A DNA stretch of 64,000 nt from Phialophora verrucosa (taxonomy: Eukaryota > Ascomycota > Eurotiomycetes > Chaetothyriales > Herpotrichiellaceae): positions 1,240,001 through 1,304,000 of the forward strand of contig MSED01000015.1 of NCBI GenBank assembly GCA_002099365.1, in the 5' to 3' direction. The position numbers and the translations under genes are program-made. Shown here one piece after another: positions 57,090-64,000 of this stretch (its first letter is position 1; each line of letters opens with the position of its first letter). The notes under the pieces were generated by a model. It saw only the letters and a list, made by a program, of their open reading frames with translations. It was not told the origin of the DNA and searched no databases.

Positions 57090-58164
57090 TCAGGTATTCT
57101 GCGCATGCTCCAATGTCTTGACCAGCAAGCCTGCGGCGCGGCCCAGCTCTCCGCCCTCTTTCCTGGCTGCCTCGATACCTGCGAGGACGTGGTCTCGGAA
57201 ATGGTGAATGAAGTTTTGTAATCTCTCCTCCTGGTCGTCGAGCATCTGACTGTCATCCTCTGCTTGCGGACCAAAGAGATTCAGATGAGCGTATGCGTTC
57301 GATCTGGCGGGAATGAGAAGCGTCTCAACCTGCCACAAGGGGAAGTCTGTTACCCGTCGGTCGGGCTCGGCAGAAGATAACTTGTTCGTGACAAGACCCG
57401 CATGCAAGAAATCAGCGAGGACATGAATGATTCGAGCCGTAGATTTGATGTCTCCTGCAAATGAGGCTCGGTTGGAGGCCGATCTCCATCCGAGAACCGT
57501 CGTAAAGCATTCCAGCGTTTGGTGCCAACCGCCGGCACAGGATACCAGTTCCGTTCCCGCGATTCTTATAAGAGAGGACAGAAAGTCAATCGCCGTGGCA
57601 CGGACATCTCGCGACAAGTGTGTCATGCCAGCGCGAACATATGGCAGAGCCCTGCTGACATGGTCTCGAACGTCTTCTTTTGGCAATGCGAGCACCAGCT
57701 TGAGCAGCTGATTTCGAACCCCCGACGACCCATCTAGCATAAGAGGATAGATGCTGCCGAGAAGAGAACCGGTGGTGATTGGTAGGGCTGTTTCTGACGA
57801 GGTGGATGCAACATAACTTGTCAAGTAGGCGAGTGCATCTTTTCTCTGAGAATCGGAACGTGAGTTCAGCAGAGAGACTTGGTGAAGGAATACCGACGAT
57901 TGAGTCGGCGCGGTAACGTCGAGCTGCTGATTCAGAACGATTGCTCGACGCGTAGTCAGCGAGATGCATACTTAGTGGAATTGGTGCCTACCTTTGGCCC
58001 GGAAGCTTGTATCAGTATGATTGTCCGCCTTGGGTCTTGTCTTGCCAACTTTCAATTTCTGTTTCTGTGGTGGCGTTAGCTAGATTGTTGCCCAGTTCTG
58101 AGAGGGGCCATCAAACTTGAAAGTCTTTCTTCTTCTCCCTCTTCTTCTTCGCACTCGATCCCAT
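57090..58164 (-). CDS. IPI1: Ipi1, Rix1-complex component for pre-rRNA processing
   Basis: A nuclear protein of the Rix1 complex (Rix1-Ipi1-Ipi3) needed for ITS2 processing and 60S assembly; the animal counterpart is TEX10. Exons 58164-58117, 58064-57992 and 57943-57090, with introns of 52 and 48 nt, give 324 residues. The N-terminus is the basic MGSSAKKKREKKKDFQ, joined across intron 1 to KQKLKVGKTRPKADNHTDT and across intron 2 to AIVLNQQLDVT, the typical Ipi1 opening. The HEAT-like part includes SDSQRKDALAYLTSYV, LLGSIYPLMLDGSSGVRNQL and HLSRDVRATAIDFLSSLI. The length agrees with the ~330 residues of fungal Ipi1. It is divergent from the Roadblock gene by 446 bp. Confidence 0.92.
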
Positions 58165-58610
58165 CTTCGCGAGTCGATGTCTTTCGCGAAGGGGGGAAAC
58201 AGAGGCCCGGAAAGCGACGAGCGGAAGATTTTCTCCAGGTGGCGGGCAGCGGAGATGCAAGATAAGCTTTTTCGACGTTGGCGGGCCGAGCCGCGCACTC
58301 ATCGCGTCAATCCTGCAAGTGATTCTCGAATTCCACGGGTATGGATTCAGTTTGTAACAGAAACCCTGAGCTCGGGAACGCTACCTCGCCACGCTTCACG
58401 TGCTCCAGCCTTTCGATTGCATGACGCTATTGCCTTTGACCTTTACGCCACGGCTACTCCTTTCTTAAATTGACCTCCAGCGTTTGGAAGGAGAGGGGGA
58501 AGACGTCGCTGTCGGTGTTTGATCAAGCTCTTGCAATTCTAGCATCGCGGAGTGACGTACTCCGCGGAGGTACTAGATGAGTGACACAAGCTGTGCCATA
58601 ATTGCGCAGG
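58165..58610. promoter_or_regulatory. Divergent promoter, IPI1 / Roadblock gene
   Basis: 446 bp between divergent starts, with a 10-bp palindrome CTCCGCGGAG near 58559-58568. The palindrome lies about 45 bp before the proposed Roadblock start. Confidence 0.4.
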
Positions 58611-59284
58611 ATGGCTCAAGCTGAAAGGGTTGGTAGCCTGTGGTCCAGTGCCTGAGCAACTTGGTACTGATCAATACTGTGTACGAATAGGAGACTTTGA
58701 ACGGCCCCTCCATCGATGCTATGCTACGCGGTTTGACAGAGAGGCCAAACGTCCAGTCCACCCTTATCCTATCCCGCAAAGATGGTTCTATTATAAAAGC
58801 GGCTGGCATTGGGCTGTCAGAAGAGAGAGGTGTTTCAACATCTGCAGGTTATCAGTGGTCGCAGGTGCCGGGATCGACCGGTGGCTCAGACGGATCGGAG
58901 AGAGGAGGAGCGTCTACAGCAGAGAAGCCAGAAGAGTCCGCAGAGGCCCAGCAGGGTGCAAGGCCCGTCGAAATCCTGGCTTCGTCTATTTTCCAATTCG
59001 TGAATAACGCCAATGTGGTGGGAGAGACTCTCGGGGCCGCATCGCGAGAAGGGCCGCGTTCCAACGGGGCATTCACGGCAGATACCTATGGAGAAGGCAC
59101 AAATCCTGCAAACAAGGAAAGAAGCTACGAAGAAGACGCGGAAAGTGGTTCTAGCGAGGACGAAGTCCAGCTGCTCAGGCTGCGGACGAAACACCAGGAA
59201 ATTATCATCTTCCCCGACCCGAACTACATCTGCTGCGTTGTCCAGAGAGTGGGCAAGGCCGGCAATGCACCCAATCGAAGATAA
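58611..59284 (+). CDS. Roadblock/LC7-domain protein
   Basis: Proposed exons 58611-58628 and 58691-59284 (203 residues). The domain starts with ETLNGPSIDAMLRGLTERPN and continues QSTLILSRKDGSIIKAAG, typical of the Roadblock/LC7 fold used by dynein light chains and by Ragulator-type scaffolds. The second half of the domain, after a Ser/Glu/Ala-rich insertion of about 50 residues, contains FQFVNNANVV and, near the end, LRLRTKHQEIIIFPDPNYICCVVQR. The inserted acidic linkers make it longer than the ~100-residue dynein subunits, as in other fungal members. The short first exon with MAQAER and the GTTGGT donor is a guess; the acceptor TAG at 58688-58690 is clear. Its partner complex is unknown. Confidence 0.75.
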
Positions 59285-62200
59285 CAAGTCGTCCAACACT
59301 CTCAGGATCAAACCCCCGGCGGAGACTGTCGCTATCACGGCCATCCTCGAGTTCTCTGGTGGTGATCCTGGCGGCCGGTCGCACAAGTTGTTGGAGTCAA
59401 GTGCGCCGCCAACGATAAGGATGGAGCCACGTCAACAGATAGGAATTGAATGCAACACAACACTGAGACAGAAGATATCAACATGCCCGTTTCGAGGCGG
59501 TGACTGGATGGCCGACCCAAAATAATGCCATCGAGCCCGCAATGACCTGCTGAATTGAGGACCTTGCCCCAGATTGTTTATCTGGCCGGCAAACGAAGGC
59601 CCGGAGTGTTATCGCGGGGTCGTACACTTATCACCTAACCAGCGTTCCGATTCCCTTACTGGGCAGTCGCAGCCTATGGAGTCCATGAACACAATCAATT
59701 TTTTTTGTTATCACTTGACCAGTGTTGCGATACGTTTCTGGGAAATAGCAGTCGCTAATCTCCTTGCCCTTATCATTTGCCGACGGAAAATCTGGCACTA
59801 CTGTACTTAAAAGAGTCTATGGTCACCAACTGCGCGACTGCCCTCGTGAGGCTTCCCTTGCTGGCTCTCCGTGCAGGATAACCGTCGACTTCCCAGGTTG
59901 TGACTCCTCGGCGGAATTTTGGGCAACACCGACGGCCCTGTGTTGCTGTTCGGTTCCAGTCAGGGCATGCTTGGCGCTCATAAGGTCGTTGGGCGTGTGG
60001 GATCTCAACAAACCTTTGCGTCGAGCTTCATACCGCTTTCAGAATGACACTCTTGACGTGCGACCCAGCCATTGACCACGGCGGCAGCGTTGATTTCTCA
60101 CAAGATACCGAACGCTTCAGCCGAGATCAAGTCGACTGGTCTTGACCAAATCACATTACTCACATGAGACGATTACTGTCGCAAGCGGCGTCCTCAACAC
60201 ATGCACGACCGTGTTTGCGGACTTCGCTCTCCAGGCTAGGAGGTAAGCAGCGACGGCGTGCGGGAATTGGTGGCGGCCAGCAGCAACGGAGAAACTTACA
60301 CTAGCGTGGGGAGGCGACTCATTTCCAATCCAGGACTCTTCGAGGGATGGATGTCACTTCAGCCCGTGGTTGCTAGTGGCTCTGGGCTTTGCTTCTCACC
60401 AGCGATCCCCAATCTTTCCAGCAACCGAGAACTCTGGTCCATGCTTGCCTTGTTCTAGAACCAACTGTTCACGTTCTTCAAGGGGATTTTGGGACGTTCA
60501 ACTTCCTCACTCAACAATCAGCTTTCGAAACTGATGCTAGTGACACGCGCTGCTGTCGGGGTACTTGGGGTTGGAGAATTCCCGGGTAGGCTTGCTGTGG
60601 AGTCGCCGACACTCATCGGCCAAGGACCGATTGGGGGCAAGGTCCCCCTCTCTTGCAGGGGCGCGTATGTGGGCCAAACCGGAATCTGAGGATGGGGACG
60701 GGTTTCGTTCGTCGCCTAAGATGATGCTTGGAAAAGCAGCTAACACTGGAGCTAATCAAAGGAGTCTCGATCTGGAAACTGGACTCTATACGCCCATCAT
60801 CCCACCCTCCTCGTTCTCCCATTCGACAGCGCGACGACAGTGCCGGGGACTCCGCTTACGACCTCCCAAGTTCAACGATTCGGACTTTGCCCGATATGCT
60901 GCACACGACAAGTTACCAGTTGCTGCTCCGGCGAGGCAATCGAGGCCGTCCTCATACGATGCTGACGAAAGCTGTGCAACGATGCCTCACTGTTCCCATT
61001 TGATCCGGCCGAAATGAGCAAAGGCTCGCAAAAGAACTTGATATTTCTTTTTCTCGGTCCAACTTTCGGATCTCACGTGCCTTACTATCGCGTGTGCGAA
61101 AAGCACGGAAGGGAATGCTGCTCTCAAAACAGTTGACGGGGCCAACAACTTTGCGTGTCCATTGACTGCACATATCGACTTCGGCTCACTTCGCAGGAGT
61201 ACCTGCAGTGACGGTGCCGTTTCTCCGGCCGACAAGGTCAGGGGGACAGGAAACGTTTGTCATTGATCGTGCACATCCAGACGGTGAGTCAGTGGCAGGT
61301 ACATCGGCTTCGGGTGATTTAGCGATTTCTCTCATTCGTCTGGCAATATCAACACCATCAAATGGTGAGCCTGGAAACCGGCCATCCGAAGCTTACTTGT
61401 GTACGCGCTGTTCGGGCTTTGTTGGACATGCGGTATGCAAGTTTTGTGATTGAACAGATCCAGGTCAACGTGGCCTGCCAGTCGTGGACGCAAGAATACA
61501 GGATAAGAAATTGACTACTTTAATGTCAACTCAATGGAGGGCGATCTAGCGAGGCACTTCCATCAGCGACCAGCATTCCTTTTGACCGGAGCGAGGTGAC
61601 TATGAAGCATTTTGAATTCGGCGACAGAGTCCCCAAGCTCCATAAGCTCAAACAATATGGCATACCTTCTCGTAAAAAGAGTGCATAGGCGTAATATGAT
61701 GAATTCAGGTACCAGTCCGGTCTGAGATGATTTGTCTGCTCGGTACTCTGTACAGTACTCGTACTCACTCTTGACTGATGTCGAAGGGTGATCAGAACCG
61801 AGTTAGGCTACGGTTCCTGCGCCGATCTCGATATTCGATCAATGTCTACGAGTACTGATCGTCAGATCTTCGAACGCTCGCGCCGCTGCCTCGCAATGGC
61901 TGGACGGGACACCAAGACGACCACTGTCTCAATCTCGATGTTCTTGACTTGGTTACCGGTTGGACGAATCCCATTGGCGCTCTACCAGCATCCAATGACC
62001 GGATTGTCATTTTGTGTCAAAAGTGCGAGAGATCAAGGTACTTTGTACTGGCCTCAGCGCAATGACCTGAAGAAGCCAGCCCCTCCTGGCTTTCATTTTC
62101 TCATCGTCCAACCAGCAAAGTATCCAACACTCCTCAAAACGGAAACTGCCGTTTCCAATCCTCAGCCCATTGCCTTCGTCGATGCAGGCGTGGTAGCATA

Positions 62201-64000
62201 CATAACCTCGCAATATACCTAAGGTACGAGTACATGCAAAAGTGCGTGCTGTGTACCCCCGCGCTAGGGACAGGAAGTGGTACAAGCAAGGGGCCCCTGT
62301 ACTACCTCGAAAGCTCCAAGGCCGTGGGTGCGTGGTTAGGTCAAAGCCTAGACCGAAGATCAAGCAAGATTCGAAATTGAAGCATCCGGCCTTCGAACAT
62401 GCTATTTTCGAGGCACACCACTCGTTGAGCGATAAATGGACACCTGCCATGTGCTTGAGCTGGCACGCTGCTTACAGTCTTTTGGGGTATCTCACGTTCC
62501 TCGGGCCGGAAATCGGAGAAGCACCGAAGCGAAACGTTCGGAAGCGCAATACGGAGCAATGCTTTACGAGTCGAGGAAAGGAGCACATGCTTTGTTGAGC
62601 TTACGCGCGACATCCAGGGCAACGCATGCTGTGTAAAATCGAGCCCCACTCCTGAAAATGGGTTTGCGTCAATCAATGAATCATGGGCGACGCAAAGTTG
62701 CCTGCCACGATGGAATTCATGCAATTGTCCTATACAAGTACTCTGTACTGCAAGCGACCTTCACTCGAGGTCTTCGGAGGCTAATCCAAGAAGCAGCAAC
62801 AAAAAAATCGCAAAACAGTACAACGCAAGCATTCACCAGGATTGTCTTGGGCTGCATCTCTGAAAGTCAAATACTTGTGTGCAAGCGCCACCATGCGGGA
62901 GAGTGGGATTATTGCTTCGTTTGGAATAGATGGTCAGGCTAAAGGTTCAGCATTCTCTAGCTGCCGCTCCTTGCGATCCCTTTTCCGAAGCTGCAGTTCC
63001 ACTTGCGACCACTCTTCGCACAGGCCATCTCGGGGTTTTGTTCAGCGATTTAGCCTGATGGGTATTGTACGTCTCTCAGCCTGATGAGCCTAAGGAGCCT
63101 CTGGCTTGGACAATGCGCCGATGCGCGCCACTGACCGAGTGCCCAGCGTGTTGGGTCGCAGATCAGCTACAGTATCTGGAATACATTAAGATGGCATGCG
63201 AGCACGAGATTTTGACTGACGGGGGTGAGCAAACACGAGCTGATGTTTCTCAGAACAGGCGATTTTCACATGAGAGTTCCTGGAGTTCGGTGATTATGAA
63301 CGGGGAGCTGGGGAGGGAGCGCTCGCCCCGAGTTTGATCCTTCCATCCAACTACGGTGGTACCGGGGTACAAGATGTGCCGCAGTGAAATCTATGGGGAT
63401 CCAAGTACCCCTCAGGAAGTGGGCCGGGTCCTTGTCGCATGTCGCAAGAAGCAATTCATTATTGCCCCCCGATGTTGAATCTTCCAAAGAGCAGTGCTCA
63501 CGCGAGCATCTACAGGATTTTCTAGAGTTGCACACGAAATAGCCACCGGCAGACGCTTCGCTGCAATCTGCAAATTCTTTCTGCGGCAGGCCTTCACCTC
63601 CGACTCTCGTCATCAAGGGAGGCTGCCATCTGAGCTCGTGCTGGGTCCAGGACAGCAAGAAGGCCCGACCTCGGTACTGCGTATTGGTGGCCATGGGGCC
63701 CATAAGTATGAATCTTGGTGGAGCCCAGGTGGGAATATCGCGCCCCCAAGGGTTGGAAATCGGTGGCATGCTTCTGGACCACTTCTTTTTTCGAAGGTTC
63801 ATGCACAGAATCCATCAAGCGTCCCGGCAGTCAGGTAGCCTGGACTCGCGCTCGTGCTCCGGGTTGTTTTCGAGAAGAGGCCCCCCAATGCTTCAACCTC
63901 ATCGCCGCGAACAAGTTGCGTCCATGCCAGGGCATCAGAGTAGGTATCTACTCTAGAGTTCTATCGTCTTCCTACCAGAGGTTATCTGCCTGATTTTCTG
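59285..64000. other. Gene-poor right end
   Basis: 4.7 kb in which I find no coding frame with a recognisable motif. Open frames stay below about 180 codons (longest minus strand 63802-63266) and have the composition of chance translations. A TGAGTCA heptamer occurs at 61285-61291. Genes made of very small exons or noncoding RNA genes could still be present. Confidence 0.4.

Noticed and set aside
63266..63802. 178-codon minus-strand frame near the right end
   Set aside because: Composition like a random translation, no motif or exon partner.

Overview
The window looks like nuclear DNA of a filamentous ascomycete (Pezizomycotina). Genes are split by short introns of about 45-130 nt with GT-AG ends and CTAAC/CTGAC-like branch sites. 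There are two Zn2Cys6 regulators and two bZIP regulators carrying the fungal DUF3425 domain. Housekeeping genes of ascomycete type are present (Gna1, Ipi1, a Flc/TRP-like membrane protein, a Roadblock protein). The mix of catabolic genes is reminiscent of black-yeast-type Eurotiomycetes (Chaetothyriales), but that placement is only an inference. No virus, toxin gene or intact transposon was recognised. Gene models were spliced by hand from frame, splice consensus and family motifs.

Left part (1-20 kb), ordinary chromosome: glucosamine-6-phosphate N-acetyltransferase (minus), a membrane-anchored histidine acid phosphatase (minus), a DapA/DHDPS-type aldolase (plus), an ML-like/TRP-domain Flc-type membrane protein (plus), a bZIP-DUF3425 regulator (plus) and a 1107-residue orphan protein (plus), separated by long noncoding stretches.

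Middle part (20-52.9 kb), an accessory block that reads as a catabolic gene cluster: Zn2Cys6 regulator, acyl-CoA dehydrogenase, SDR, PRISE-type reductase, 4-coumarate-CoA-ligase-like acyl-CoA ligase, HSL-type esterase (truncated by a TAG codon), Baeyer-Villiger-type flavin monooxygenase, second Zn2Cys6 regulator, bZIP-DUF3425 regulator, cytochrome P450, EthD-like protein, AtuA (acyclic terpene utilisation) protein, ABM-like protein, sugar-transporter-type MFS permease and a decayed MFS pseudogene. No polyketide synthase, peptide synthetase or terpene synthase is present. A consistent reading is uptake, hydroxylation (P450), oxidation to ketone (SDR), oxygen insertion (BVMO), ester/lactone hydrolysis (esterase), enone reduction (PRISE), CoA activation (ligase) and peroxisomal beta-oxidation (acyl-CoA dehydrogenase), with AtuA in a branched-acyl step. 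The ligase and the dehydrogenase both end in PTS1-like tripeptides. TGA(C/G)TCA heptamers recur in the intergenic regions of this block, and I found none in the first 22.6 kb. The cluster and its substrate (cyclic ketone, terpenoid or phenylpropanoid) are inference.

Right part (53-64 kb): low-complexity and tandem-repeat DNA, a secreted CREG-like FMN-fold protein, a conserved fungal protein of unknown function, Ipi1, a Roadblock/LC7 protein, and then 4.7 kb in which I see no convincing gene.
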